Of a stretch of 64,000 nucleotides of DNA, positions 1 through 9,481 are shown in pieces (position 1 is the stretch's first letter; each line of letters begins with the position of its first letter). A program made the position numbers and the translations under genes. The stretch is from positions 62,001 to 126,000 of the forward strand of contig JACAVV010000011.1 in assembly GCA_024648695.1 (NCBI GenBank), read 5' to 3'. This DNA is from Nitrospina sp. GTDB taxonomy: Bacteria; Nitrospinota; Nitrospinia; Nitrospinales; JACRGP01. Under the pieces are notes generated by a model. It ran no database searches. It was given only the letters and a program-made list of their open reading frames with translations, and had not been told where the DNA came from.

Positions 1-107
1 TGAGAGGAAAAAAAACTCCTGGCCTTCTTCTATTTTCACTCATGCAATACGTGGTTTAGATAACAAAAACTTTATCCAACTTAAACAACAAGGAGATACA
101 AAAATAT

Positions 108-437
108 ATGGCACCCCAAGTCAATCCGATCCTGTTGGAACTCAGTTTGCAATTGCCTAAAGACTCCAAACTCTATTTATCCATTCAGGAAGCCAAACCT
201 TACGACGCAATTTCTGATCAGGCCAAACTGGACATCACTTGTCTGGAAAATTTTGAGGGGCAATTCAAGGAAGGCCAACCCGCCCAGTCAGTAATGGAGC
301 AAAACGGTTATAAAAAGTGGTTAGGTCAACTGGAAGAAGACATTGACGAAATGGAAAATAATAAAATGCGTTTGATGGGAGCTTTGAAACTGATTGCAGA
401 ACTGGCTGAGGAACTTGCTGAAGATGAGGATTTCTAA
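108..437 (+). CDS. hypothetical acidic protein, 109 aa
   Basis: I do not recognise this family. The ATG follows an AAGGAGA Shine-Dalgarno-like sequence about 10 nt upstream, which supports a real gene. The product is predicted to be soluble, without signal peptide or membrane segment. It has an N-terminal half of mixed character and a C-terminal third that is helical and strongly acidic, ending in repeated Glu/Asp-rich turns (residues about 72-109). The convergent methyltransferase gene ends 10 nt downstream. The first 107 bases of the window hold no other gene that I can see. No function is proposed. Confidence 0.7.
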   Translation: MAPQVNPILLELSLQLPKDSKLYLSIQEAKPYDAISDQAKLDITCLENFEGQFKEGQPAQSVMEQNGYKKWLGQLEEDIDEMENNKMRLMGALKLIAELAEELAEDEDF

Positions 438-446
438 CCTTTAATT

Positions 447-1115
447 TTACGCACCTCCTTTTCTAACGATAAAAACGTTATCACCGAAAATATCGATATC
501 ATAGTTTCCCATTTCGGCTAGTTTGGAAATGGATTGATTGCAGAAAAAACTCAGGTGTGTGGGATCGTCTTTATACCACCAGGTTTTAAATGACTCGACT
601 TCCTGCGGAGTATCAATAAAAGCATTGGTGAACAGGGTGGAGAAAAAAAGAATTCCGCCGGGAACCAAAACTTTTTCTATTTCCTTCAATTCCCCCCAAA
701 TATCAGGCAGGTGTTCAATCACCTCAATACCTACCACCAAATCGAAGGGTTCCGGATAACTTTGGTCCTTAAGATAACCATGAATCATGGGTTCCAGAGG
801 TGTTACCTGAAAACCTCTGCGTTGCAGTTCGCGAGTCGCTTCGCCCGACCCGGAACCAAAATCAAGAATGTTTTCACCCACATTATAATGTTGCACGTAA
901 TCCAGCATCGCACCCACCTGGCCTTGCCAAAACCCTGGGTCTGTAGTTTCCCATTGTTTCTTATAATGAGCTTCCTCCCTGGCCTTTTCAGGAATATCGA
1001 GCGTAAAAATCAAACGGCATTCCGGACATTTATAGAAGGCTCTATGATCGGACCAAAACTCATTGCTTAGGGTAGAACAAATCCTGCATAGAACCTGACT
1101 GGTGGTATCGCTCAT
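447..1115 (-). CDS. zinc-ribbon class I SAM-dependent methyltransferase
   Basis: The 222-residue protein begins with a four-cysteine knuckle (C10, C13, C30, C33) that should bind zinc. A Rossmann-fold methyltransferase of the Methyltransf_12/23 kind follows. Motif I reads ILDFGSGSGEATREL, and a later segment (VVGIEVIEHLPD) matches the usual post-motif II region. The layout resembles enzymes that modify sugars, lipids or small molecules in envelope gene sets. The substrate cannot be told from sequence, and no glycosyltransferase neighbours help here. The gene stands alone on the minus strand, convergent with the small acidic gene. Confidence 0.85.
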   Translation of the reverse strand: MSDTTSQVLCRICSTLSNEFWSDHRAFYKCPECRLIFTLDIPEKAREEAHYKKQWETTDPGFWQGQVGAMLDYVQHYNVGENILDFGSGSGEATRELQRRGFQVTPLEPMIHGYLKDQSYPEPFDLVVGIEVIEHLPDIWGELKEIEKVLVPGGILFFSTLFTNAFIDTPQEVESFKTWWYKDDPTHLSFFCNQSISKLAEMGNYDIDIFGDNVFIVRKGGA

Positions 1116-1322
1116 AGGTCACTCAAAACTATCGAATTATAAATCCTGAAACTTCATCTATTTGTAACATCAATTTTATCCGGATGCCACTCAATCCCGT
1201 AAAACCTGACTCTTCAAATTCAGGAGTGTTCTTTGAACCCAATAGGATTATAATTTTATTAGCTGATTCAATCCTTTATCTGTAAAACACCGAATCGCAA
1301 ACCCAAGCGGGGAACCCGGACG

Positions 1323-2588
1323 ATGCCGGATGATTTCAAAAAGATGGCTAATGGAGACACGGTCTGCATTATTGGTGGAGGACCCGGAGGTTCTGCCTGT
1401 GCTATCGCACTCAATCAAGAAGCGGCGCAATTGGGATTAAATCTGGATATCGTCTTAATAGAGCAAAAAAAATTCACTGAGCACCGCCAATATAACCAAT
1501 GCATCGGAGTCCTTTCCCCGCCTTTGGAATCGATTCTTAAGGAGGAATTTGGGATCAACCTGCCCTTCGATTTAATAGTAAGAGAAATAAAAAAATATCG
1601 TTTGCATTCAGATCATTTTTCGCTGGATCTGGAAGGCGAAGAACACGGAAAATCCTGGGCGGTTCATCGTGCAAGCTTTGATGCTTATATGCTTGAACAG
1701 GCCAAAAACGCTGGGACAAGGATTATTCATAACCGGGTCACTGGAATCGAAATTTTTGATGATGAAGTAATGATTTTCACCGACGGGGATAACTACCGGG
1801 CCAAAGTAGCCGTCGCCGCTTTTGGATTGGATGACGGTTCCTGCAGAATTTTCGAACAAAGCACGCCCTATAAAGCACCTGACTTTTTAAACACGGTTAT
1901 CACCAAGCTGGAACCTGGAGAGGAGTTCATGAAAAAAATGGATTCCACCATTCAGGCCTTTTTATTATCGTTCCCAGGACTCGAATTTGGAGCCATCACC
2001 CCAAAAAAGGATCATATCTCCATAAACATTGCGGGCCGTAAAGTTTCTTCCGACGTAATGCTTCAGTTTCTAAGATCAGAACCGGTACAACGGTTTCTAC
2101 CTCCTCACAAACGTCGGGAAAAGCCTCTGAATTATTTTAGAGGGAAGTTTCCCATCGCACCAGCAATGAATTATTATGGAGACCGTTATGTAAGTATAGG
2201 TGATGCCGCAGGGCTGATCCGGCCATTCAAGGGGAAAGGAATCAATTCCGCCATTTTAACGGGAATGTTTGCCGCCCGTTGTATTGCACGGCAAGGCGTT
2301 TCCAAATCGGCCTTTGAAACATTTTATAAATGGGACTGTAAAGTTTTCACCGACGACCTCCCCTACGGTAAAGGTTTGCGGTTTTTAGCCAATGCAGGCA
2401 ATCGATTTAAATTCATGGATCAGGTCTTAAAAATCGCAAGCGAAGACAAAATATTTATGGCATGTATGTTCAATTGCGTTACCGCTCATAAAACCTATAA
2501 GGAAATCATTCGCGAAACCCTATCCATTCCTCTGGGGTACAAGTTCCTGGTTGCCGTTTGCCGCCATCTTTTATCAATAAAAGATTAA
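1323..2588 (+). CDS. FAD-dependent oxidoreductase, geranylgeranyl reductase family
   Basis: The 421-residue flavoprotein has an N-terminal dinucleotide-binding motif ([16 protein letters not shown]) and the second FAD signature ([18 protein letters not shown], about residues 297-314). Both are typical of geranylgeranyl reductases and related PHBH-fold enzymes. Members reduce isoprenoid double bonds in chlorophyll, quinone or archaeal lipid synthesis, or hydroxylate aromatic substrates. No photosynthesis genes are nearby, so a quinone or isoprenoid lipid substrate is only an inference. An in-frame ATG at 1344, seven codons in, is an equally possible start. The 3' end overlaps the convergent glnS by 4 nt. 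Confidence 0.82.
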   Translation: MPDDFKKMANGDTVCIIGGGPGGSACAIALNQEAAQLGLNLDIVLIEQKKFTEHRQYNQCIGVLSPPLESILKEEFGINLPFDLIVREIKKYRLHSDHFSLDLEGEEHGKSWAVHRASFDAYMLEQAKNAGTRIIHNRVTGIEIFDDEVMIFTDGDNYRAKVAVAAFGLDDGSCRIFEQSTPYKAPDFLNTVITKLEPGEEFMKKMDSTIQAFLLSFPGLEFGAITPKKDHISINIAGRKVSSDVMLQFLRSEPVQRFLPPHKRREKPLNYFRGKFPIAPAMNYYGDRYVSIGDAAGLIRPFKGKGINSAILTGMFAARCIARQGVSKSAFETFYKWDCKVFTDDLPYGKGLRFLANAGNRFKFMDQVLKIASEDKIFMACMFNCVTAHKTYKEIIRETLSIPLGYKFLVAVCRHLLSIKD

Positions 2589-4279
2589 CCTTTCGCCTTT
2601 TTTTGAAGTTTGGCCCACTCGTCCTTCAAAGTTACGGTTCGGTTGAAAATCCTTTTGCCCTGAGCCAAGGCGACCGGATCCAGGCAAAAATAACCGAGAC
2701 GCAAAAACTGAAACGGTTGGTCTCCATTCGCATCGGCCAATCCCGGTTCCACCTTGCAATCTTTCAGGATTTCAAGGGAATCCGGATTCAATGCGTCTTT
2801 TAATTCAGGGCATTCTTTTTCATCTCCCGGGTTTGGAGATGTGAACAAATTTCCGTATAAACGAACTTCAGCATCGATCGCATGGCTGGCAGAAACCCAA
2901 TGCAAGGTTGCCTTCACTTTTCGACTTTTTTCAACCTGGCCGCTTTTGGTATCTGGATCGTATGTACAGCGCAATTCGACGATATTATCCTGTTCATCTT
3001 TAATAACTTCCTCACACTTAATAATATAAGCATGTTTTAAACGGACCTCTTTCCCAGGCGCCAGGCGGAAAAATTTTTTCGGCGGTTCTTCCATGAAATC
3101 GTCGCGCTCGATATACAATTCCCTGGAGAACGTAAGTTTGCGCGATCCCGCATCCGGATCTTCCGGATTGTTTTCCGATTCCAACTCCTCCGTTTGGCCT
3201 TCCGGGTAATTCGTGAGAATCACTTTGATAGGTCTCAAAACAGCCATTACCCTGAGCGCCGTTTTGTTTAATTCTTCCCGAAGGCAATGTTCCAGCAAAG
3301 CCAGATCAATGATGCTGTTACTTTTGGCAACGCCTATTCTTTCACAAAAATCACGAATGCTATTTGAAGTAAAACCTCTACGTCGCATTCCGGAGAGAGT
3401 CGGCATTCGCGGATCATCCCATCCATCAACATGGCCATCTTCCACTAACTGCAGGAGCTTGCGCTTGCTAAGAACCGTGTAGGTAAGGTTCAAGCGGGCA
3501 AACTCTATTTGTTGGGGATGATAAACTTCCAGGGTATTCAGAATCCAGTCGTAAAGGGGACGGTGGTCCTCAAATTCCAGTGTACAAATGGAATGGGTAA
3601 CCCCTTCAATCGAATCGGAAAGGCAATGGGCAAAATCATACATCGGGTAAATACACCATTCGTCACCGGTCCGGTGATGGTGCGCCTTTAAAATTCGATA
3701 CAGAACCGGATCGCGCATATTCAGATTACCGGACCCCATGTCAATTTTGGCGCGAAGTACTTTAGCACCTTCTTCGAACTCACCTGTCTTCATTCTCTGA
3801 AACAAATCCAGGTTTTCCTCGACGGAACGGTTTCGAAAGGGGCTTTCCTTACCGGGTTCCTTTAAAGTTCCACGGTACTCCCTTATCTGATCCGGACTCA
3901 AATCATCCACATAAGCCTTTCCTTTACTAATTAATTGACGAGCACAATCATATAAAGCAGTAAAATATCCCGATGCGAAAAAAGGGGCCTCTCCCCAATC
4001 AAACCCAAGCCATTCGACATCCTCCTTGATCGATTGAACGTATTTTTCGTCTTCTTTTGCGGGATTGGTATCGTCAAAACGTAAATTGCATTTACCTTGA
4101 TACTCTCTTGCAATACCAAAATTCAGGCAGATGGATTTTGCATGACCAATATGGAGAAACCCATTAGGTTCCGGAGGGAAACGCGTGTGTACACGCCCCT
4201 GGAACTTTTGTGACTTCATATCGTCATCAATAATATAGCGAATAAAATTTGAGGGTAAATTGGAATCGGAGGTATTCAA
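2585..4279 (-). CDS. glnS: glutaminyl-tRNA synthetase
   Basis: This enzyme charges tRNA(Gln) with glutamine in the cytoplasm. The class I signature HIGH lies at residues 43-46 within [15 protein letters not shown], and the KMSKS loop appears as VLSKRKLL. The N-terminal [10 protein letters not shown] segment and the two C-terminal beta-barrels separate it from GluRS. I chose the TTG at 4279 because GGAGA sits 6 nt upstream of it. A TTG five codons earlier (4294) has no such site, and no ATG comes before the conserved region except Met21. A glnS implies that Gln-tRNA is made directly rather than only by GatCAB. Length, about 564 aa, is normal. Confidence 0.95.
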   Translation of the reverse strand: MNTSDSNLPSNFIRYIIDDDMKSQKFQGRVHTRFPPEPNGFLHIGHAKSICLNFGIAREYQGKCNLRFDDTNPAKEDEKYVQSIKEDVEWLGFDWGEAPFFASGYFTALYDCARQLISKGKAYVDDLSPDQIREYRGTLKEPGKESPFRNRSVEENLDLFQRMKTGEFEEGAKVLRAKIDMGSGNLNMRDPVLYRILKAHHHRTGDEWCIYPMYDFAHCLSDSIEGVTHSICTLEFEDHRPLYDWILNTLEVYHPQQIEFARLNLTYTVLSKRKLLQLVEDGHVDGWDDPRMPTLSGMRRRGFTSNSIRDFCERIGVAKSNSIIDLALLEHCLREELNKTALRVMAVLRPIKVILTNYPEGQTEELESENNPEDPDAGSRKLTFSRELYIERDDFMEEPPKKFFRLAPGKEVRLKHAYIIKCEEVIKDEQDNIVELRCTYDPDTKSGQVEKSRKVKATLHWVSASHAIDAEVRLYGNLFTSPNPGDEKECPELKDALNPDSLEILKDCKVEPGLADANGDQPFQFLRLGYFCLDPVALAQGKRIFNRTVTLKDEWAKLQKKAKG

Positions 4280-4320
4280 ATTAAGTCTCCACAATTATTT
4301 AGACATTAACCTTAGGGGTA

Positions 4321-4350
4321 AATATAAAACAGGTGCAACAAGTTCATCAA
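4321..4350 (-). promoter_or_regulatory. candidate sigma-70 promoter of glnS
   Basis: Reading the minus strand, a -35-like TTGATG (4345-4350) is followed by 18 nt and a -10-like TATATT (4321-4326). The predicted transcription start lies about 35 nt ahead of the chosen glnS start. The match is by eye and moderate. Confidence 0.4.
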
Positions 4351-4474
4351 ACTAAAATACTCTAATCGACACAATTTATTGAAATAGCTTAACTTATTTA
4401 GCAGTTTACTATATTTTCAAAAATTCACTATTGGAAAATAATCTGCTTTTAGGGATATACAATGTAAAATTATT

Positions 4475-4483
4475 TGATATAAT
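4475..4483 (+). promoter_or_regulatory. extended -10 promoter for the GGDEF/EAL gene
   Basis: TGATATAAT is a perfect extended -10 element (TGn plus TATAAT). There is no good -35 box 17 nt upstream, as is usual for extended -10 promoters. Transcription would start near 4490, downstream of the first possible TTG start at 4431. This argues that translation begins at the ATG at 4530. Confidence 0.5.
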
Positions 4484-4529
4484 TTGTCATGTAATTTATT
4501 TAAATTTTATTAATTTACAGTCATACGAT

Positions 4530-6677
4530 ATGAAAATTATTGAATCCAGATCCATAGACACCCTGGAGCATTTTAACAATATTCCTTTTTTAGGCCTTTT
4601 ATCCGAAGAGGAGAAAAAGGACCTGTTAAAAGATTCTTCCCTTCTCAATTTTGAAGCAGGTGAAAGAGTTTTTAATGATGGTGATTCTGGAACATCCATG
4701 TTTGTTGTTATTAAGGGAGAATTACTGATAAGTAAACAACAGTTTACCTTGACACGAAGAGGCCCCGGCCATTTTTTTGGGGAGATGTCTCTTTTGGAAT
4801 CAAAGCCCCGATCCGCCACCGTGACTGTTCTAAAGGATTCTATTCTCCTTGAAATCGATCAGGATGAATTTGAAAAACATGTTGCTAAAAACAGCCAAGC
4901 CCTCCTTTATATGCTGAAAAACCTCTCCGGGAGATCCCGGGGCGATCTTAATGCCCTAGCCATCGGGTTTGAACAATTAAAAGCCCAGGAGCGAATATCT
5001 TTACGACTGCAAAGGATTTTAAATGATACATCCAATGAAATTTATCTCATTGACTCTACAACTTTCAATATTATTGAGTCTAATTCCATAGGACTCGAAA
5101 ATCTGGGGTACGCTGAAACCGAACTGGTTAGTCTGAATTTAATGAAACTGGTAAAAGACTTGACCCGCGAGCAATTTGAAGCTCTGGTCAGTCCTCTTCG
5201 TTTAGGAACCCAAAGCTCTATCAATTTTGGAGGGTTCCATATTCGTAAAGATGGTAGTGTCTACCCTGTGGAAACCCGTCTGCAAATCATTGACTCTGAA
5301 CATTACCCCGTTTTTGTGGCCATCGTTGAAAACCTGACGGAACGGCACCAAATGGAAGAAAAGCTCAACAGCGTTTCATATTACGATTCCCTCACCGGTC
5401 TTCCCAACCGAAGCCTTGTGGAGGATCGGCTGGAAGTAAAAATGAATCAGGCCAACCGTCACAAATCAATGTTGGCTATTATCCTTTTGGATCTAGACAA
5501 TTTCAACAAAATCAATGAATCTTTAGGCCATTCTGCTGGCGACTTGTTACTTCAACAGATCGCACAGCGTCTGACCGCATGCTTGCGTGCTGAGGATACG
5601 GTGGCCCGCATGGGAGGAGACGAGTTTATTATTCTGGCGATGGTTCAGGACGAAAATGATGTTTTAATTGTGGTTAATAAAATCATGGCCCGCCTGCATC
5701 CCTCTCACAAGATTTACTCCCATGAAATTTTCGCCCATTATAGTGTGGGTATAACGATTTACCCCAATGATGGATCCGATACAAAAACCCTGATGCGCAA
5801 TGTGGATGCCGCTATGTTTCAGGCCAAGGAATCCGGAAAAAACAATTTTAAACTGTATACACCCAAAATGCTGGCCCAGGCAACCAGGCAGATGACCCTC
5901 GAAAGCGGTCTTCGCAAAGCATTGGATCGCCAGGAATTCGTTTTAGCCTACCAGCCGAAGGTTGATATCCATAACGGCAAGCTTGTTGGAATGGAAGCAC
6001 TCATCCGTTGGAAACACCCTGAAAAAGGGTTCATTTCACCAGGGGAATTCATTCCGGTGGCTGAACAAACAAGGCTCATTATTCCCATTGGGGAGTGGGT
6101 ATTATCTACCGTCTGTGCTCAATTGAAAACCTGGGTTTCCATGGGCCTTGCCCCCTTAAGCGTTTCTGTAAATCTTTCTGGTCACCAATTGGGGCAAAAG
6201 TTTCTGGTGGATCGGATTAAGGAAATTCTTACTCTTACGCAAATCAGTCCGGAATATCTGGAGCTTGAGGTTACCGAAACCGTCCTTATGGAACGTCCCG
6301 ATGCGGCGGTGTCCATGCTGAATCAACTCAATGATTTGGGGATACAGAGTTCAATCGATGATTTTGGAACCGGATACTCGTCCCTTTCTTATTTAAAGAT
6401 TTTACCCATTAAAACATTAAAAATTGACCAGTCTTTTGTTAGGGACATTGATAAACCAGATAACGAGGCCAACGGACTGATCACCAAAGCGATTGTTTCG
6501 CTGGCTAAAGCTTTAAGCTTGAAAACAGTGGCCGAAGGAGTTGAAACAGAAAATGAAAAAGCGGTCCTTAAAAATATTGGGGCGGATATCATGCAAGGGT
6601 ATCTTTTTAGCAAGCCTTTGCTTGTAGAAGAAATCACCGAATTGATTATTAAACACCAGAATAAAAGCAACGATTGA
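4530..6677 (+). CDS. cNMP-binding/PAS/GGDEF/EAL cyclic-di-GMP signalling protein
   Basis: The 715-residue protein couples sensing to cyclic-di-GMP turnover. A Crp-like cyclic-nucleotide domain (about 20-140, with GHFFGEMSLLESKPRSATV) is followed by a linker helix, a PAS domain (about 165-290), GGDEF and EAL. The synthase site is intact (GGDEF at 362-366) and is preceded by an RAED inhibitory site (353-356) five residues upstream. The phosphodiesterase is also complete: EAL at 489-491, DDFGTGYSSL, KIDQSF and AEGVET. There is no membrane segment, so it is cytoplasmic. A TTG at 4431 would add 33 residues but lies upstream of the candidate promoter. Confidence 0.93.
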   Translation: MKIIESRSIDTLEHFNNIPFLGLLSEEEKKDLLKDSSLLNFEAGERVFNDGDSGTSMFVVIKGELLISKQQFTLTRRGPGHFFGEMSLLESKPRSATVTVLKDSILLEIDQDEFEKHVAKNSQALLYMLKNLSGRSRGDLNALAIGFEQLKAQERISLRLQRILNDTSNEIYLIDSTTFNIIESNSIGLENLGYAETELVSLNLMKLVKDLTREQFEALVSPLRLGTQSSINFGGFHIRKDGSVYPVETRLQIIDSEHYPVFVAIVENLTERHQMEEKLNSVSYYDSLTGLPNRSLVEDRLEVKMNQANRHKSMLAIILLDLDNFNKINESLGHSAGDLLLQQIAQRLTACLRAEDTVARMGGDEFIILAMVQDENDVLIVVNKIMARLHPSHKIYSHEIFAHYSVGITIYPNDGSDTKTLMRNVDAAMFQAKESGKNNFKLYTPKMLAQATRQMTLESGLRKALDRQEFVLAYQPKVDIHNGKLVGMEALIRWKHPEKGFISPGEFIPVAEQTRLIIPIGEWVLSTVCAQLKTWVSMGLAPLSVSVNLSGHQLGQKFLVDRIKEILTLTQISPEYLELEVTETVLMERPDAAVSMLNQLNDLGIQSSIDDFGTGYSSLSYLKILPIKTLKIDQSFVRDIDKPDNEANGLITKAIVSLAKALSLKTVAEGVETENEKAVLKNIGADIMQGYLFSKPLLVEEITELIIKHQNKSND

Positions 6678-7077
6678 CCTGCCCCGCCACCTTCCTTTTT
6701 TCATCTTCAAATTTTCCCTCTGTTTCAATTATCCCTTTCAGGAAAAATAAAGACACCTTCCCTTGAGCTTGCCCGTATGGAATTATCCACACTCCATTCC
6801 CTTTACATTCCAAATTAGTCAGGTTAATAATAATTGCTTGCCGTGTTAAGATAACCAGGCTTTAAGAACTAGATCCAATTTACAAGTCAACACTCTAAGG
6901 ATCATGTACATTTCATTAAAATACCAGCAATCTTTAGATCATTTTTTGTTAGTGATTTGAACAAACCTGATTTTTTTATCCAGTTTACCGGATACTCATA
7001 AGATCCTGTCATTAGCCCTATTTTGTTGTACCCATAACACTCTTGCACCCTAAGCGTAGGCAAATTATCCGACACAT
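6678..7077. other. 400-nt intergenic region, no gene seen
   Basis: No credible gene, RNA or terminator hairpin is visible here. The octamer AATTATCC recurs three times (near 6728, 6780 and 7065), which may be chance in AT-rich DNA. An 18-codon frame starting at an ATG near 6904 has an upstream AAGG but is too short to call. Confidence 0.5.
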
Positions 7078-7974
7078 ATGGTAAATGTTAGTTCAAAAAT
7101 CAAAAACCACCCTTTGGTGGAAACTGGAATAAAAGTTTTTATCGGGATCGATCTGGTAGTTCTGGTCCTGATTTTTCTAAACAATTACCTAGGCTTTGAA
7201 AGCGTTCCCGCGCCAGGCCGTAGAATGAATAATCCTTTGGGAGCCCTTATAATCAGCCTGCTACTATTATTATGGGTACGGCCCGACTTGCAATCAACCT
7301 GGTTTGCACAAATTAAAAGGGTGCTCGGGGCTCTCAAATACAAGCTCTTTCTATTTTCCGTTTTAATCGGAATCGACATTTTTCTAATAGCCATGCACTT
7401 TATCTTTCCGGACCGGATTCATTGGTATCTTGAAGTTGAACGGGGCTATGCCACCTATTTTTCTTCCATTCAACTCCTGTTCCTTGCCAGTTTAATCTGG
7501 ACTATAAAATACACGCGTCAAAGCAACCCGGGAATCCGATTGAAGGCCTTGCACTGGAACCTGGTCGCCGGTTTGTTCCTTTACCTGTGTCTGGACGAGG
7601 TGTTGGGTATGCATGACCAAATAGGCAAATTGGCAAAATCCCTGAGCCCGGACTCAACCACCTATCATTTAATCCATGAATGGTTATGGATATACGCCCC
7701 CTTTATTCTTGGAGCTATTGGTTTTCTGGGGTTTGTTTTAATTGAAATCGGCAAATACTTTCGTCGCGCCCAAATGTTCTTGCTGTGCGGGCTCTGCTTT
7801 TGGGTCTCCGTAATAATATTGGAAGCCCTGGGAAAAAGCAGTGGTGCGCATTACACCTTGTTCGTTGGACTGGAAGAAGGCGCAGAGTTGTTGGGTGCAA
7901 CTTTTTTTGTGATTGGATTTGGCGAATTCATCAGCTTTTTGTTAAGGAATCCCACAGTTGGAGATCAACGTTAA
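7078..7974 (+). CDS. eight-helix integral membrane protein, unknown function
   Basis: I do not recognise the family. The 298-residue protein has about eight hydrophobic helices covering most of its length. The loops are short, apart from one with FPDRIHWYLEVERGY between helices 3 and 4 and one with DEVLGMHDQIGKLAKSL after helix 5. Acidic and His residues in the helix-5 segment (LDEVLGMHDQ) could form a site inside the membrane. There is no signal peptide beyond the first helix. The HAD phosphatase gene starts right after the stop codon, so the two are probably co-transcribed, which might suggest a role in membrane lipid metabolism (inference only). Confidence 0.8.
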   Translation: MVNVSSKIKNHPLVETGIKVFIGIDLVVLVLIFLNNYLGFESVPAPGRRMNNPLGALIISLLLLLWVRPDLQSTWFAQIKRVLGALKYKLFLFSVLIGIDIFLIAMHFIFPDRIHWYLEVERGYATYFSSIQLLFLASLIWTIKYTRQSNPGIRLKALHWNLVAGLFLYLCLDEVLGMHDQIGKLAKSLSPDSTTYHLIHEWLWIYAPFILGAIGFLGFVLIEIGKYFRRAQMFLLCGLCFWVSVIILEALGKSSGAHYTLFVGLEEGAELLGATFFVIGFGEFISFLLRNPTVGDQR

Positions 7975-7975
7975 T

Positions 7976-8551
7976 ATGGCATCGCAATCACCTCCTACAA
8001 GAGAGGGTCTGACTTTTTCCAAGGTATCCAGGTTTCTGACCCTTCCATTTTTTCCATCGAAATCGAAACCTTATTTAGCTGTCAAAAAGTTTGAGGACAT
8101 TAATCCTGAGTCTTTGTTTAAAGACGGGGTCAAGGGACTGCTACTCGATGCGGATGGTACCCTGGGAACTCACAAAACCGAACGCTTTCCTCAATCCAGT
8201 GTCGATCATGTAAAACTTTTAAAAGCTTCCGGTCTTCGTATCGCCATATTCACGAATTCCATTGAATCCAGGTTTCAGCAATTTGAAGGGATTCCGGTAG
8301 TGAAAGATGTGGCAGCGAAACCGGATAAATCGGCATTTATAACAGCCGCCAAACATTTTCTCGAAATAAACGATCCGCAAACTGTGTGTATGGTGGGTGA
8401 CAGCTTTATAACTGATGGAGGTGCAGTCGAAACTGGAATGCGTTTTATTTACGTTGATCCAATACCTGGCAAAGAGAATATTTTTCATCGTTTCACACGA
8501 AAAATCGCGTTCTGGATTGCAAAAATTTATTTCCCTGATAGATTCAAATAA
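7976..8551 (+). CDS. HAD-family phosphatase, YqeG-like
   Basis: The protein has the HAD motifs in order: DADGTLG (motif I, two catalytic Asp), IFTNS (motif II), a Lys in AAKPDKSAF (motif III) and MVGDSFITDGGA (motif IV). It is compact and lacks a large cap domain. This matches the YqeG/GEP4-like HAD-IIIA group, whose characterised eukaryotic member dephosphorylates phosphatidylglycerophosphate. That substrate fits a membrane-protein neighbour but is not proven. I chose the ATG at 7976, just after the upstream stop. A TTG at 7958, with AAGGA upstream, would add six residues and overlap the upstream gene. Confidence 0.8.
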   Translation: MASQSPPTREGLTFSKVSRFLTLPFFPSKSKPYLAVKKFEDINPESLFKDGVKGLLLDADGTLGTHKTERFPQSSVDHVKLLKASGLRIAIFTNSIESRFQQFEGIPVVKDVAAKPDKSAFITAAKHFLEINDPQTVCMVGDSFITDGGAVETGMRFIYVDPIPGKENIFHRFTRKIAFWIAKIYFPDRFK

Positions 8552-8574
8552 CCTCAACATAAATTTTAAGAGTC

Positions 8575-8669
8575 ATAACTTATTAAAATTCAAATAATTA
8601 GCTTTCTATTCAAATTACAGAGGAAAATTAGCTATTTACTTCAATAAAATAAATAATAAAATAAGTTAT
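8575..8669. repeat. 10-bp inverted repeat in an AT-rich spacer
   Basis: ATAACTTATT (8575-8584) and AATAAGTTAT (8660-8669) are perfect inverted copies 75 nt apart. They lie in the very AT-rich gap before the next gene. They could be operator half-sites or chance in low-complexity DNA. No terminator T-run follows. Confidence 0.3.
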
Positions 8670-8719
8670 TATAAATCAATCAACACGTTCCAAAATCCAT
8701 TTACCTACAAGAGAGAGTT

Positions 8720-9235
8720 ATGGACCCCCTTCATCCAGAACAAATCAAGGACTTGTGTGAAGAAGCTTTGGACATCACTGAACAGGATGGTGTCGACGAA
8801 GGTTTATCTTTCCTCATTGGTACGAAGTTTTGCCAGGTTTACCGGAAACTACAGGTTTTGCAAAGCAAACTGAAATTTGTTTATGACTTTGATCCTCAGG
8901 AAGCCTTGCAAAGTGTGAAGCAGGATTCCAATGCCTACAAACTCAATTTTGCCATGACGGTCAATGATAATTATCAAAAACAACTGGATGAAATTAAAAG
9001 CTTAAGAAAAACCAAGGATCAATTTGTTTCTGAGATTCAAAATGCATTCGAATCTCACGATATCGCCGAATATCTGAATTCTTATCCGCGTCTGGGAATT
9101 AAGGAAAAGTCGGGACTTTATGATTGGGATGAATCTCAGAAAAATGCCGACCTGTCCAAGGAAGATGTTTTGGCGGAAGTGGACGATATTTTAATTGTTG
9201 AAGATTTTAAAAAGATTTTCGGTACCACATCCTGA
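8720..9235 (+). CDS. hypothetical soluble protein, 171 aa
   Basis: I do not recognise this family. The ATG has a GAGAGAG purine run about 3 nt upstream. The product is predicted to be cytoplasmic and mostly helical. Residues about 50-110 look like a weak coiled coil (LQVLQSKLKF, then KQLDEIKSLRKTKDQF). The protein is acidic, with 'EEALDITEQDGVDEGL' near the N-terminus and a conserved-looking LYDWDESQKN segment near residue 133. No signal peptide or membrane helix is seen. Confidence 0.72.
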   Translation: MDPLHPEQIKDLCEEALDITEQDGVDEGLSFLIGTKFCQVYRKLQVLQSKLKFVYDFDPQEALQSVKQDSNAYKLNFAMTVNDNYQKQLDEIKSLRKTKDQFVSEIQNAFESHDIAEYLNSYPRLGIKEKSGLYDWDESQKNADLSKEDVLAEVDDILIVEDFKKIFGTTS

Positions 9236-9305
9236 ATGCTCATATAAATCTGCATGGCATCTCGTTTACAGAAGCCTCCTCTCCCCTGGAAAAAGGTTTC
9301 TGCTT

Positions 9306-9467
9306 ATGAAAGACCAATTAAGTCCTACCGTCAGAAAAATCCTGGCTTTCACAATTTTATGTGCGTGTACGGTAATGATCCTCTTTACCGGACCCGGGTT
9401 CAATTTCGCACTTCAGGTGGTTCTTTCCTGTATCCTTCTTTTCTTTTTATTCTGGCTGGTGACTTAA
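9306..9467 (+). CDS. small two-helix membrane protein, 53 aa
   Basis: A short frame starts at an ATG with AAAAAGG 9 nt upstream and encodes 53 residues. After a charged start (MKDQLSPTVRK) come two hydrophobic helices separated by FTGPGFN, so it should be a hairpin in the inner membrane. The function is unknown. A longer reading from 9195 would overlap the preceding gene and lacks a ribosome site. The downstream neighbour is a convergent coiled-coil membrane protein 14 nt away. Confidence 0.55.
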   Translation: MKDQLSPTVRKILAFTILCACTVMILFTGPGFNFALQVVLSCILLFFLFWLVT

Positions 9468-9481
9468 TCCCACTTGTCTCT

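Noticed and set aside
4431-4529. 33-residue N-terminal extension of the GGDEF/EAL protein from a TTG
   Set aside because: A good extended -10 box lies inside it, there is no ribosome site, and the sequence is not like the cyclic-nucleotide domain start.
6678-7077. AATTATCC occurring three times as an operator family
   Set aside because: The copies are unevenly spaced in AT-rich DNA and have no symmetry, so chance is likely.
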